The notes: generated from the letters alone by a model not told the origin. DNA of 64,000 nucleotides from Mesostigma viride (GCA_009746045.1 RPFO01000701.1:1-64000); one strand, 5' to 3'. Positions 39,947 to 53,898 are shown, counted from the stretch's first letter. Numbers and translations: made by a program.

Positions 39947-42900
39947 CCGTCCGTCAGATTCCTCACTTTTTGCCAGCAACCGCCAAATACCTCTTGAATC
40001 GGTCCTCTCCTCGCCGTTTTCCTCGCCAATTTCCCTCGTCCGGCCCAAACGCCTAGGCCAATTTCAAGCTGAACTTGGCACGCATCGTCGTCGATAGCTA
40101 CGGAGCTTAGAAACTCGGAGTTCTGGACCGTTACGCGCAGGTAACGGCCGTTTTAGTCTGTTTTACTGACTACTACTGTCGTCACGGGGTATTTGTTTGA
40201 GTTCCCGTCTTAGAAGAGTTTGGGTGCCGGACGCTACGCGGTGACAGGCCGCTAGAAAGCCTACGGACGCGATCTGCTGAAAGATTTTGTGGAAACAAAT
40301 TGTGCGTTCGGATTTTTGCGCTACTCGGTACGGACAACGTTTGCCGGAAGAGTTTGCGGAACAATTGGCGACCTAAAAGTAGTATATAAGGGCAACAAGA
40401 TCGGGGGCTCCGCCCCCGAACCCCCGCTACTTGGCAGATTCTGTGCCTCAACGGCTTTTTGTGCCTCAACGGCGAGTACCAGCACAGCCGTACACTCCCG
40501 CTTACACAGCCCGCCCACTAGCAAGACAGCCGAACCTGTACGGCCGGCCACAGCCTGTGATTCCATGGATTACGCCACGATTCCATGCAAACTCATGGTG
40601 CCGGACGGGTTGCTGGCCTATTTTGGGAAGCCGGTGGCTGAACCGAACCGCAACTAAACCTGGTATGTCAGCACGTCAGGTCCGTCCGTCAGATTCCTCA
40701 CTTTTTGCCAGCAACCGCCAAATACCACTTGAATCGGTCCTCTCCTCGCCGTTTTCCTCGCCAATTTCCCTCGTCCGGCCCAAACGCCTAGGCCAATTTC
40801 AAGCTGAACTTGGCACGCATCGTCGTCGATAGCTACGGAGCTTAGAAACTCGGAGTTCTGGACCGTTACGCGCAGGTAACGGCCGTTTTAGTCTGTTTTA
40901 CTGACTACTACTGTCGTCACGGGGTATTTGTTTGAGTTCCCGTCTTAGAAGAGTTTGGGTGCCGGACGCTACGCGGTGACAGGCCGCTAGAAAGCCTACG
41001 GACGCGATCTGCTGAAAGATTTTGTGGAAACAAATTGTGCGTTCGGATTTTTGCGCTACTCGTGTACGGACAACGTTTGCCGGAAGAGTTTGCGGAACAA
41101 TTGGGCCGACCTAAAAGTAGTATATAAGGGCAACAAGATCGGGGGCTCCGCCCCCGAACCCCCGCTACTTGGCAGATTCTGTGCCTCAACGGCTTTTTGT
41201 GCCTCAACGGCGAGTACCAGCACAGCCGTACACTCCCGCTTACACAGCCCGCCCACTAGCAAGACAGCCGAACCTGTACGGCCGGCCACAGCCTGTGATT
41301 CCATGGATTACGCCACGATTCCATGCAAACTCATGGTGCCGGACGGGTTGCTGGCCTATTTTGGGAAGCCGGTGGCTGAACCGAACCGCAACTAAACCTG
41401 GTATGTCAGCACGTCAGGTCCGTCCGTCAGATTCCTCACTTTTTGCCAGCAACCGCCAAATACCACTTGAATCGGTCCTCTCCTCGCCGTTTTCCTCGCC
41501 AATTTCCCTCGTCCGGCCCAAACGCCTAGGCCAATTTCAAGCTGAACTTGGCACGCATCGTCGTCGATAGCTACGGAGCTTAGAAACTCGGAGTTCTGGA
41601 CCGTTACGCGCAGGTAACGGCCGTTTTAGTCTGTTTTACTGACTACTACTGTCGTCACGGGGTATTTGTTTGAGTTCCCGTCTTAGAAGAGTTTGGGTGC
41701 CGGACGCTACGCGGTGACAGGCCGCTAGAAAGCCTACGGACGCGATCTGCTGAAAGATTTTGTGGAAACAAATTGTGCGTTCGGATTTTTGCGCTACTCG
41801 TGTACGGACAACGTTTGCCGGAAGAGTTTGCGGAACAATTGGGCCGACCTAAAAGTAGTATATAAGGGCAACAAGATCGGGGGCTCCGCCCCCGAACCCC
41901 CGCTACTTGGCAGATTCTGTGCCTCAACGGCTTTTTGTGCCTCAACGGCGAGTACCAGCACAGCCGTACACTCCCGCTTACACAGCCCGCCCACTAGCAA
42001 GACAGCCGAACCTGTACGGCCGGCCACAGCCTGTGATTCCATGGATTACGCCACGATTCCATGCAAACTCATGGTGCCGGACGGGTTGCTGGCCTATTTT
42101 GGGAAGCCGGTGGCTGAACCGAACCGCAACTAAACCTGGTATGTCAGCACGTCAGGTCCGTCCGTCAGATTCCTCACTTTTTGCCAGCAACCGCCAAATA
42201 CCACTTGAATCGGTCCTCTCCTCGCCGTTTTCCTCGCCAATTTCCCTCGTCCGGCCCAAACGCCTAGGCCAATTTCAAGCTGAACTTGGCACGCATCGTC
42301 GTCGATAGCTACGGAGCTTAGAAACTCGGAGTTCTGGACCGTTACGCGCAGGTAACGGCCGTTTTAGTCTGTTTTACTGACTACTACTGTCGTCACGGGG
42401 TATTTGTTTGAGTTCCCGTCTTAGAAGAGTTTGGGTGCCGGACGCTACGCGGTGACAGGCCGCTAGAAAGCCTACGGACGCGATCTGCTGAAAGATTTTG
42501 TGGAAACAAATTGTGCGTTCGGATTTTTGCGCTACTAGGGTACGGACAACGTTTGCCGGAAGAGTTTGCGGAACAATTGGCGGACCATAATCGTAGTATA
42601 AAGGGCAACAAGATCGGGGGCTCCGCCCCCGAACCCCCGCTACTTGGCAGATTCTGTGCCTCAACGGCTTTTTGTGCCTCAACGGCGAGTACCAGCACAG
42701 CCGTACACTCCCGCTTACACAGCCCGCCCACTAGCAAGACAGCCGAACCTGTACGGCCGGCCACAGCCTGTGATTCCATGGATTACGCCACGATTCCATG
42801 CAAACTCATGGTGCCGGACGGGTTGCTGGCCTATTTTGGGAAGCCGGTGGCTGAACCGAACCGCAACTAAACCTGGTATGTCAGCACGTCAGGTCCGTCC

Positions 42901-43345
42901 GTCAGATTCCTCACTTTTTGCCAGCAACCGCCAAATACCACTTGAATCGGTCCTCTCCTCGCCGTTTTCCTCGCCAATTTCCCTCGTCCGGCCCAAACGC
43001 CTAGGCCAATTTCAAGCTGAACTTGGCACGCATCGTCGTCGATAGCTACGGAGCTTAGAAACTCGGAGTTCTGGACCGTTACGCGCAGGTAACGGCCGTT
43101 TTAGTCTGTTTTACTGACTACTACTGTCGTCACGGGGTATTTGTTTGAGTTCCCGTCTTAGAAGAGTTTGGGTGCCGGACGCTACGCGGTGACAGGCCGC
43201 TAGAAAGCCTACGGACGCGATCTGCTGAAAGATTTTGTGGAAACAAATTGTGCGTTCGGATTTTTGCGCTACTAGGGTACGGACAACGTTTGCCGGAAGA
43301 GTTTGCGGAACAATTGGCGGACCATAATCGTAGTATAAAGGGCAA
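39947..43345 (+). repeat. 738-bp satellite E, partial unit and four full copies
   Basis: Units begin at 40394, 41132, 41870 and 42607 (spacing 738, 738, 737, 737), after a partial unit from 39947. The 41132 and 41870 starts head copies that look the same, and nearly the same as those at 26951. The last copies carry the variant end AATCGTAGTATAAAGGGCAAC. Confidence 0.94.
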
Positions 43346-43934
43346 CTAGTGGGGGGGCCAAGGCCCCCCACTTTTTCGGACGCACTACGCCACCAGGGGC
43401 CCTGAGGCCCCCGCCGAAAGCTTCGGCATGCCGGGTTGAGCCCGCCGACCGGCCCGGCCTACTACGCCGGGGGGCGAACGCTCGGCGGCCTTCCTTTGGG
43501 GGCTTCCCATCGCGCGCGCTCGCGCCGGCCCGCCGCACCGTCGATCCCACGCTCCGTCCCTCACAGGCACGTCCAGCACGCGTCCTACTACTAGTACATC
43601 AACGGGCAGTCCGAATAGTACCGTACATTGTGAGACGTCGCCGTTCAGTGCATGCAAGTATTTCCTTACTCATTACTTCCTAACAACTGAAACTCACAAT
43701 GCAGCTATGCCATGCAGGACACAATGTGGGTACCGCTTTAGCAGCAGCCATAACGACCAAACACTTCCATGCAAACTCAAATGTTCATCATTCATTAATA
43801 TTCATTGAGTGGCAATCCTTTGTAAACACATGCACCATCGGTCATGCCCACTATGGCTTCATGTAGACAATGTTTTGTACATGACTCGACAGTGCCCTTG
43901 TGCGCGACCGTGGGGCGCGGCAGGCCAGCCCTGT
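43346..43934 (+). repeat. G-hairpin module A3 and minisatellite leader
   Basis: CTAGT followed by G7-CCAAGG-C6, the GC-rich block, then the same leader as at 28651-29024 (CATCGGTCATGCCCACTATG at 43837) leads into an array. Confidence 0.8.
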
Positions 43935-44475
43935 CCATTCGTGGGTGTGGTGGGGAGCTGCCATGCATGCGTGTGTTTAGGGGGTGGCTGGCATGCGTAC
44001 GTGGGTGTGGGGGGTGGCTGCCATGCGTGCGTGGGTGTGGGGGGTGGCTGGCATGCGTATGTGGGTGTGGGGGGTGGCTGGCATGCACGTGCATGTGGGG
44101 GTGGCTGTCATGTATGCGTGCATGTGGGGGGTGGCTCGCATGCGTGCGTGGGTTTGTGGTGAGGGGGGTGGCTGGCATGCATAAGTGGGTTTGTGGGGGG
44201 GCTGCCATGCATGCGTGCATGTGTGGGGGGGGTGGCAAGCGTGTGTGGGTTTGCGGGGGGGCTGGCATGCATTCGTGGGTGTGGGGGTGGCTGGCATGCA
44301 TGCGTGGGTTTAGGGGATGGCTGGCACTAGGCTGCATGCTTGCATGTGGGGGGGGGCTGGCATGCATAAGTGGGTTTGTGTGTGGGGGGGGCGGTGGCTG
44401 GCATGCGTGCGTGGGCACGGGGGTGGCTGGCATGCGTGCGTGGGTTGGTGGGGTGCCTGGCATGCATAAGTGGGC
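43935..44475 (+). repeat. G-rich minisatellite array B3 (short)
   Basis: About 18 units of the 30-bp family, the shortest full array. It ends in the TGGCATGCATAAGTGGGCCC unit like the others. Confidence 0.92.
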
Positions 44476-45890
44476 CCGCGGTGCCCCTGATTGCTGTCTG
44501 GCCCCTAATCATGTGGATGTGGCTGGCTGCCTGCCCTCCTGTTTGCCCCATCCCCAAACCCCATGCCGCAAGGCTCGTAGCTCAAGCCCCATGGCTCATG
44601 CCCCATGGCCCTTGCCTGCCAGCCTACCTGTGCTGTATACCCTTGCAGCCTTTCCTGCCTCGCCTGGCGTGGCCTGCCCTGCCCTCTCTGCCCTCCCGCC
44701 CGCCCATGCGGTCCGTTGCCACGGATGGAAAATGAGAAGAAAACCAATATGGCCCCGCTGGCACCACAAATCACCTGGTTGGTCAACCAAGGGGATAGCC
44801 TGCACAATGAGACAGGAACACAGCAGACCCAGCAAAGCAAGATTCAGGTTGTAAGCCAGTGGAGATTACTTTTGACTTGCTTGTTGAAGAAATATAAAAC
44901 ACCTTCTACTGTCACACCTTCTATGAACAAATGGTTGATTGATCACCTTATACACCACCTAAACAAGTTACCAGATGCGCTCTTCACCCCAGTGAAAATC
45001 CACGCGCGAAGCAAGGCAGATTATCTTACGCAGTAAGCACCATGAATGTCAGCGAGTACAGCAGTAAATGACGCCCTAAACTCATGACCAGGCAAGCATC
45101 CACAGGGGCTTTCACCGCCCAGTATATTCCAGAAAAAATCATCACAGATCCTCTGGCAACGGACGTTGACACGGGAAACCCGAAGGACCATGAAGATGGC
45201 GTCCTGCACGGCTAAAAAAATGAAACGCAGACCTTTGCTACGCTATGTCTTCGCTGCGACTACGTGAATTCGGCCCAATGGAAACAACGCAACCGAGGAA
45301 ACGCATCAGAAAGAGAGCAGGCACTAGCCCGGTCATCGAAACAAACGACTCACCATCGGCATCGCCAGCGTACGTCCCGTGGCAACAAATCCAGCGTTCA
45401 TTCCAATATTGTGTGACGACAACAGAAACTCGTCGGCCACACCCACGCCTTCCACGAACAGCAAACTGATTTCACTAGGCACCCAATACGTCAAGCGAAG
45501 AAGCACGATAACATAATACCTAAATCTACAACGACATTCCATTTCCAGGTCGCTAGCTATCGCAGCAGGCCATAGCGCCCCGAACCTCTCCCACGCACGT
45601 GAGTGCCCACCGACGTCCAGCCAGATCAGAAACAATTCAAAGGTACGCATCGAAATTGAACATTGAACGCTTTAAAAGCAATGCCCACGCATTGTCCATC
45701 GCCAATTTTCCAGGCAGCGTTGACCGCCATCCCCAGCCAGCAGGAAATTAAATCAAGGTGCTGTCGCAGCATGTCGCCCCCTCACCCCCTCGCAGTCCTG
45801 GTATGCACGTTCGATTGCTTGGGCGCGTCCAGGCGGTCCAGCACCGCGTACTACCCACTTGAAAATCCTCCCAAGTCATTTTTTCCCTGC
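44476..45890 (+). repeat. Repeat module C
   Basis: This aligns with 30431-31850 almost base for base. The small frame from the ATG at 44750 (MAPLAPQITWLVNQGD start) ends earlier here because of a TAA after residue 95. TTTAAAAGC (45671-45679) replaces TATAAAAGC. Confidence 0.7.
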
Positions 45891-46592
45891 TTGGTAAGTA
45901 CGGAATATGGCAGAAATTCGTCCAGCAAGCATCATACTACTCTCCACTCCTCCAACTCAAAATTTGCGTATAATTTTAGAATAAATATCAGTCACATCAT
46001 GTTCAGACTATAACTTCGGTCTGAATCGAAAAGTGATGCGGAACAACTCAGTGAAACGGTTTCTGAACGCAATGCGGACAGGAAAACGGCCGTAACGCCT
46101 AAATTTTTACGGTATCCAAACATTTTTTGCACGGTTTCTCAACGATTTCTGAACGCTCCGTTGACCTGAACGCTACGGCCAAAAAGAACGGCGCGCTCTC
46201 GGCCAAGCGATGGGCCCTCTAGCTGCAGTAGATCCGCCGTTGCAGGAGGTTGTTTGATTCGCGACCGAGAGTTTGACGGCCTCGCAACAAGCCGACATCG
46301 TGCCGGGTTCCGTATTTTTATCTGGCCGCGGCCATTGGCTGGCCTCCCACCTGCCCGCAAAAATTCTGAACCGGATCTGGACGTAACTGCCGTTTCAGAC
46401 CCCGTTCAGACTTTGTGACAGTCGATCTCCCTAGTTTGCCACTTTTCGGGCAACTGCCCCGATTGGGCGCCACCGCGGATCTCCGAATCGCCCTGACTAT
46501 CGGCCGCCCTGCGCTCGCGGTTTTCGTACGGGCCACTTTTCGGGCCTCACGGTTCGCCAAACTTTTGCGTTGGGGTTAATCGTAGTCACTAG
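45891..46592 (+). repeat. Repeat module D3
   Basis: A copy of module D with its own small deletions, ending TAATCGTAGTCACTAG (46577-46592). Confidence 0.65.
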
Positions 46593-46845
46593 AGGGGGAC
46601 AAGAAAAAAGTTGGGGAGGGGGGGCTATCGCCCCCCCTCCCCGACTTGAGAGGACGTGACTCGCCGCTAGCGGCCCAGAGGCCGATAGTCGACCTTCTGG
46701 GCGCCAACCGCACCGGCCCGCGCGACGCGCCAAGACCCTTCCACGGAGGACGCGCGAGCGGACGATTCCGACCGGGACGAACCGCCTCCGTGCGCCACGC
46801 GCAACGGACCCTTCCCCGTGAACACCGTGGAAGCTCTCCGAGCGT
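46593..46845 (+). repeat. G-hairpin module F (diverged relative of A)
   Basis: It starts with GGGGGACAAG and a long hairpin, GGGGAGGGGGGGC-TATC-GCCCCCCCTCCCC (about 46613-46642). The GC-rich block that follows resembles module A in layout (GCGGCCCAGAGG versus GGGGCCCTGAGG; ACGCGC-rich) but differs in most bases. Confidence 0.65.
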
Positions 46846-47505
46846 GAGATACTTGAAAATTTCGTCACGTTCGTATCGAAAATGAAATTTCTGACAAATT
46901 TGTCAGCTCGGACTGAACCACAATGATGATAATGTGCCAAATTTCGGCCTGAACTATTTCACCCCACCCTGACTGAACGCCTGTTCGGCTCTGAACCTTC
47001 CACCCGTCCTGAAAATTGGATCCATCCGTTCAGAAAATCGCATTCTATATTTTTCGAACTGAACATACCGTCGTTTTACCGTTTTGAAATTTATCGACTC
47101 CTTATTTAAACTACTCGACCATTAAGTAGGCGTTCTTGTGCGCCAGCTCGTATCCTCTACTAAATTCTACAAAGGCCTGGGATGTTTGGGAGAGATTGGT
47201 TCGCGACTTTTTGTTTGACGATTAAAAAAGTCAACGCGCCGTACCGTCCTGAGGCCGCGCGGATTGGCGAGACGCCCCACCTGCCCGCGAAAGTCTGAAC
47301 GTGTTCAGCGTTTCAGCACCCGTTCAGGAAAACACGACACTCGATCTCCAAGGTTTGGGGATTTCTTTGTACTACGCCGATTGGCCATCTCGCTACGGTC
47401 CTGGACGGCGTCCGCTCCCGCGCTAGGGGGCGCGGGGGACGGCCCCACCTTCGGCCTACGGCCGCGGCCAAAGTTTTCGGGCTTCCTAAATCGTAGTTAC
47501 ATTAG
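46846..47505 (+). repeat. Dispersed repeat segments ending in CGTAGTTAC
   Basis: It holds a diverged copy of the junction repeat (CACCCTGACTGAACGCCTG near 46964) and a close relative of 25490-25820. It ends AAATCGTAGTTACATTAG (47488-47505) before satellite E. No gene is supported. Confidence 0.6.
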
Positions 47506-48995
47506 GGGACAAGATCGGGGGCTCCGCCCCCGAACCCCCGCTACTTGGCAGATTCTGTGCCTCAACGGCTTTTTGTGCCTCAACGGCGAGTACCAGCACA
47601 GCCGTACACTCCCGCTTACACAGCCCGCCCACTAGCAAGACAGCCGAACCTGTACGGCCGGCCACAGCCTGTGATTCCATGGATTACGCCACGATTCCAT
47701 GCAAACTCATGGTGCCGGACGGGTTGCTGGCCTATTTTGGGAAGCCGGTGGCTGAACCGAACCGCAACTAAACCTGGTATGTCAGCACGTCAGGTCCGTC
47801 CGTCAGATTCCTCACTTTTTGCCAGCAACCGCCAAATACCACTTGAATCGGTCCTCTCCTCGCCGTTTTCCTCGCCAATTTCCCTCGTCCGGCCCAAACG
47901 CCTAGGCCAATTTCAAGCTGAACTTGGCACGCATCGTCGTCGATAGCTACGGAGCTTAGAAACTCGGAGTTCTGGACCGTTACGCGCAGGTAACGGCCGT
48001 TTTAGTCTGTTTTACTGACTACTACTGTCGTCACGGGGTATTTGTTTGAGTTCCCGTCTTAGAAGAGTTTGGGTGCCGGACGCTACGCGGTGACAGGCCG
48101 CTAGAAAGCCTACGGACGCGATCTGCTGAAAGATTTTGTGGAAACAAATTGTGCGTTCGGATTTTTGCGCTACTCGTGTACGGACAACGTTTGCCGGAAG
48201 AGTTTGCGGAACAATTGGGCCGACCTAAAAGTAGTATATAAGGGCAACAACAACAAGATCGGGGGCTCCGCCCCCGAACCCCCGCTACTTGGCAGATTCT
48301 GTGCCTCAACGGCTTTTTGTGCCTCAACGGCGAGTACCAGCACAGCCGTACACTCACGCTTACACAGCCCGCCCACTAGCAAGACAGCCGAACCTGTACG
48401 GCCGGCCACAGCCTGTGATTCCATGGATTACGCCACGATTCCATGCAAACTCATGGTGCCGGACGGGTTGCTGGCCTATTTTGGGAAGCCGGTGGCTGAA
48501 CCGAACCGCAACTAAACCTGGTATGTCAGCACGTCAGGTCCGTCCGTCAGATTCCTCACTTTTTGCCAGCAACCGCCAAATACCACTTGAATCGGTCCTC
48601 TCCTCGCCGTTTTCCTCGCCAATTTCCCTCGTCCGGCCCAAACGCCTAGGCCAATTTCAAGCTGAACTTGGCACGCATCGTCGTCGATAGCTACGGAGCT
48701 TAGAAACTCGGAGTTCTGGACCGTTACGCGCAGGTAACGGCCGTTTTAGTCTGTTTTACTGACTACTACTGTCGTCACGGGGTATTTGTTTGAGTTCCCG
48801 TCTTAGAAGAGTTTGGGTGCCGGACGCTACGCGGTGTAAGGCCGCTAGAAAGCCTACGGACGCGATCTGCTGAAAGATTTTGTGGAAACAAATTGTGCGT
48901 TCGGATTTTTGCGCTACTCGTGTACGGACAACGTTTGCCGGAAGAGTTTGCGGAACAATTGGGCCGACCTAAAAGTAGTATATAAGGGCAATGGG
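47506..48995 (+). repeat. 738-bp satellite E, two copies
   Basis: Units begin near 47509 and 48253. The spacing is 744 because of an extra AACAAC at the joint. The array then runs directly into module A4 through GGGCAATGGGGACTAGTGGG. Confidence 0.92.
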
Positions 48996-49599
48996 GACTA
49001 GTGGGGGGGCCAAGGCCCCCCACTTATTCGGACGCACTACGCCACCAGGGGCCCTGAGGCCCCCGCCGAAAGCTTCGACCCGCCGGGTTGAGCCCGCCGA
49101 CCGGCCCGGCCTACTACGCCAGGGGGCGAACGCTCGGCGGCCTTCCTTTGGGGGCTTCCCATCGCGCGCGCTCGCGCCGGCCCGCCGCACCGTCGATCCC
49201 ACGCTCCGTCCCTCACGGGCACGTCCAGCACGCGTCGTACTACTAGTACATCAACCCTGTCCGAATAGTACCGTAGATTGTGAGACGTCGCCGTTCATTG
49301 CATGCAAGTATTTCCTTACTCATTACTTCCTAGCAACTGAAGCTCACAATGCAGCTATGCCATGCAGGACACAATGTGGGTACCGCTTTTTGCAAGCGGC
49401 AGCCATAACGACCAAACACTTCCATGCAAACTCCCATGTTCATCGTTCATTAATATTCATCAAGTGGCAATCCTTTGTAAACGCATGCACCATCGGTCAT
49501 GCCCACTATGACTACATGCAGACAATGTTTTGTACATGACTCGACAGTGCCCTTGTGCGCGACCATGGGGCGCGTCAGGCCAGCCCTATCCAGTCGTGG
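48996..49599 (+). repeat. G-hairpin module A4 and minisatellite leader
   Basis: Almost identical to 56060-56654, including the leader with CATCGGTCATGCCCACTATG (49491) and GACTACATGCAGACAATG. No gene is supported. Confidence 0.8.
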
Positions 49600-51350
49600 G
49601 TGTGGTGGGGAGCTGCCATGCATGCGTGGGTTTAGGGGGGGGCTGGCATGCGTGCGTGGGTTCGTGGGGTGGGCTGCCATGCGTGCGTGGGTGTGGGGGG
49701 TGGCTGGCATGCGTATGTGGGTGTGGGGGGTGGCTGGCATGCACATGCATGTGGGGGGTGGCTGGCATCCATGCGTGCATGTGGGGGGTGGCTGGCATGC
49801 ATGCGTGGGTTCGTGGGGTGGCTGGCATGCGTGCGTGGGTGTGGGGGTGGCTGGCATGCGTGCCTGGGTTCGTGGGGTGGCTGCCATGCGTGCGTGGGTG
49901 TGGGGGGTGGCTGGCATGCACGTGCATGTGGGGGGTGGCTGGCATCCATGCGCGCATGTGGGGGGTGGCTGGCATGCATGCGTGGGCTCGTGGGGTGGCT
50001 GGCATGCGTGCCTGGGTGTGGGGGTGGCTGGCATGCATGCATGGGTTTGTGGGGTGGCTGGCATGCATGCGTGGGTTTGTGGGGGAGCTGCCATGCACGC
50101 ATGTGGGGCGGGGCGGGCTGGCATGCGTGCATGGGTGGGGGGGGGGACGGCATGCGTACCTTGGTGACGGGGGTGGCTGGCATGCATAAGTGGGTTTGTG
50201 GGGGGGCTTCCATGCATGCGTGCATGTGGGGGGGGGCTGGCACGCGTGTGTGGGTTTGGGGGGGGCTGGCATGCATGCGTGGGTGTGTGGGGGGGCTGAC
50301 ATGCGTGCGTAGGTGTGGGGGTGGCTGGCATGCGTGCGTGGGTTTGGTGCGGGGCTGGCATGCATGCGTGGGTTTGTGGGGGGGCTGGCATTCGTGCGTG
50401 GGTGTGGGGGTGGCTGGCATGCGTGCACAGGTTTGTGGGGTGGCTGGCATGCATGCGTGGGTTTGTGGGGGGGCTGCCATGCATGCGTGGGTGTGGGGGC
50501 GAGCTGCCATGCACGCATGTGGGGCGGGGCGGGCTGGCATGCGTGCATGGGTGTGGGGGGGGACGGCATGCGTACCTTGGTGACGGGGGTGGCTGGCATG
50601 CATAAGTGGGTTTGTGGGGGGGCTGCCATGCATGCGTGCATGTGGGGGGGGGCTGGCACGCGTGTGTGGGTTTGGGGGGGGCTGGCATGCATGCGTGGGT
50701 GTGTGGGGGGGCTGACATGCGTGCGTGGGTGTGGGGGTGGCTGGCATGCGTGCGTGGGTTTGGGGCGGGGCTGGCATGCATGCGTGGGTTTGTGGGGGGG
50801 CTGGCATCCGTGCGTGGGTGTGGGGGTTGCTGGCATGCGTGCGTGGGTGTGGGGGTGGCTGGCATGCGTGCCTGGGTTTGGGGGTGGGCTGCCATGCGTG
50901 CGTGGGTTTAGGGGGGGCTGGCATGCGTGCCTGGGTTCGTGGGGTGGGCTGCCATGCGTGCGTGGGTGTGGGGGGTGGCTGCCATGCGTGCGTGGGTGTG
51001 GGGGGTGGCTGGCATCCACGTGCATGTGGGGGGTGGCTGGCATCCATGCGTGCATGTGGGGGGTGGCTGGCATGCATGCGTGGGCTCGTGGGGTGGCTGG
51101 CATGCGTGCGTGGGTGTGGGGGTGGCTGGCATGCGTGCATGGGTTTGTGGGGTGGCTGGCATGCATGCGTGGGTGTGGGGGGGGCTGCCATGCGTGCGCG
51201 GGTGTGGGGGTGGCTTGCATGCGTGCGTGGGTTTAGGGGGTGGCTGGCATGCGTGCCTAGCTTTGTGGGGTGGCTGCCATGCGTGCGTGGGTGCCACGGG
51301 TGGCTGGCATTCGCACGTTGGTGAGCGGGGTGGCTGGCATGCATAAGTGG
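49600..51350 (+). repeat. G-rich minisatellite array B4
   Basis: About 58 units. It contains an internal duplication of a block holding GCACGCATGTGGGGCGGGGCGGGC (near 50096 and again near 50513). This array resembles the source of the truncated arrays in the 2550-bp higher-order repeat. Confidence 0.93.
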
Positions 51351-53898
51351 GCCCGGGGTGCCCCTGATTGCTGTCTGGCCCCTAATTATGTGGATGTCGG
51401 GCTGGCTGCCTGCCCGTCTGTTTCCCGCCTCCCCCAACCCCATGCCCCAAGGCTCGTAGCTCAAGCCTCATGGCTCATGCCCAATGTCCCCTGCCCCTTG
51501 TCCCTTGCCTGCCAGCCTACCTGTGCTCCATACCCTTGCAGCCTCCCCTGCGTGGCCTGGCCTGGCCTGGCCTGCCCTGCCCTCTCTGCCCTCCCGCCCG
51601 CCCATGCGGTCCGATGCCATGGATGGAAAATGAGAAGAAAATAATATGGCCCCGCTGGCACCACAAATCACCTGGTTGGTCAACCAAGGGGATAGCCTGC
51701 ACCATGAGACAGAAACACAGCAGACCCAGCAAAGCAAGATTCAGGTTGTAAGCCAGTGGAGATTACTTTTGACTTGCTTGATGAAGAAATATAAAACACC
51801 TTCTACTGTCACACCTTCTATGTTCAAATGGTTGATTGATCACCTTATACACCACGTAAACATGTTACCAGACGCGCTCTTCATCCCAGTGAAAATCCAC
51901 GTGCGAAGCAAGGCAGATTATCTTACGCAGAAAGCACCATGAATGTCAGCCAGTACAGCAGTAAATGACGCCCTAAACTCGTGACCAGACAAGCATCCAG
52001 AGGAGCTTTCCATGACCACTATATTCCGGAGAATAGCATCACAGATCCTCTGGCAACGGACGCTCACACAGGAAATGCGAAGGACGATGAAGATGGCGTC
52101 CTGTACAGATAAGAAATTATAACGCAGCCGCCTGCTACGCTATGTCTTGCTACGCTAGGCGAATTCGGCGACATGGAAAGAACGCAACCGTGGAAACGCA
52201 TCAGAAAGAGAGCAGGCACTAGCCCGGTCATCAAAACAAACGACTCACCATCGGCATCGCCAGCGTACGTCCCATGGCAACAAATCCAGCGTTCATTCCA
52301 ATATTGTGTGACGACAACAGAAACTCGTCGGCCACACCCCACGCCTTCAACGAACAGCAAACTGATTTCACTAGGCACCCAAGACGTCAAGCAAAGAAGC
52401 ACGATAGTATAATACCTAAATCTACAACGACATTCCATTTCCAGGTCGCTAGCTATCGCAGCAGGCCACGTGCATGTGGGGGGTGGCTGGCATCCATGCG
52501 CGCATGTGGGGGGTGGCTGGCATGCATGCGTGGGCTCGTGGGGTGGCTGGCATGCGTGCCTGGGTGTGGGGGTGGCTGGCATGCATGCATGGGTTTGTGG
52601 GGTGGCTGGCATGCATGCGTGGGTTTGTGGGGGAGCTGCCATGCACGCATGTGGGGCGGGGCGGGCTGGCATGCGTGCATGGGTGGGGGGGGGGACGGCA
52701 TGCGTACCTTGGTGACGGGGGTGGCTGGCATGCATAAGTGGGTTTGTGGGGGGGCTTCCATGCATGCGTGCATGTGGGGGGGGCTGGCACGCGTGTGTGG
52801 GTTTGGGGGGGGGCTGGCATGCATGCGTGGGTGTGTGGGGGGGCTGACATGCGTGCGTAGGTGTGGGGGTGGCTGGCATGCGTGCGTGGGTTTGGTGCGG
52901 GGCTGGCATGCATGCGTGGGTTTGTGGGGGGGCTGGCATTCGTGCGTGGGTGTGGGGGTGGCTGGCATGCGTGCACAGGTTTGTGGGGTGGCTGGCATGC
53001 ATGCGTGGGTTTGTGGGGGGGCTGCCATGCATGCGTGGGTGTGGGGGCGAGCTGCCATGCACGCATGTGGGGCGGGGCGGGCTGGCATGCGTGCATGGGT
53101 GTGGGGGGGGACGGCATGCGTACCTTGGTGACGGGGGTGGCTGGCATGCATAAGTGGGTTTGTGGGGGGGCTGCCATGCATGCGTGCATGTGGGGGGGGC
53201 TGGCACGCGTGTGTGGGTTTGGGGGGGGCTGGCATGCATGCGTGGGTGTGTGGGGGGGCTGACATGCGTGCGTGGGTGTGGGGGTGGCTGGCATGCGTGC
53301 GTGGGTTTGGGGCGGGGCTGGCATGCATGCGTGGGTTTGTGGGGGGGCTGGCATCCGTGCGTGGGTGTGGGGGTTGCTGGCATGCGTGCGTGGGTGTGGG
53401 GGTGGCTGGCATGCGTGCCTGGGTTTGGGGGTGGGCTGCCATGCGTGCGTGGGTTTAGGGGGGGGCTGGCATGCGTGCCTGGGTTCGTGGGGTGGGCTGC
53501 CATGCGTGCGTGGGTGTGGGGGGTGGCTGCCATGCGTGCGTGGGTGTGGGGGGTGGCTGGCATCCACGTGCATGTGGGGGGTGGCTGGCATCCATGCGTG
53601 CATGTGGGGGGTGGCTGGCATGCATGCGTGGGCTCGTGGGGTGGCTGGCATGCGTGCGTGGGTGTGGGGGTGGCTGGCATGCGTGCATGGGTTTGTGGGG
53701 TGGCTGGCATGCATGCGTGGGTGTGGGGGGGGCTGCCATGCGTGCGCGGGTGTGGGGGTGGCTTGCATGCGTGCGTGGGTTTAGGGGGTGGCTGGCATGC
53801 GTGCCTAGCTTTGTGGGGTGGCTGCCATGCGTGCGTGGGTGCCACGGGTGGCTGGCATTCGCACGTTGGTGAGCGGGGTGGCTGGCATGCATAAGTGG
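51351..53898 (+). repeat. Higher-order repeat unit 1 (C 1117 bp + B)
   Basis: Module C from GGGCCCGGGG to CAGCAGGCCA (51351-52468) is fused directly to a minisatellite starting CGTGCATGTGGGGGG (to 53898), 2548 bp in all. Units at 58413 and 60963 have the same fused joint. The joint falls inside the minisatellite repeat, with CA shared between both sides. Confidence 0.9.

Noticed and set aside
26951-48690. Repeated 133-codon frame in each 738-bp satellite
   Set aside because: It starts at TTG, several overlapping frames are equally open, and sequence identity is as high outside it as inside.
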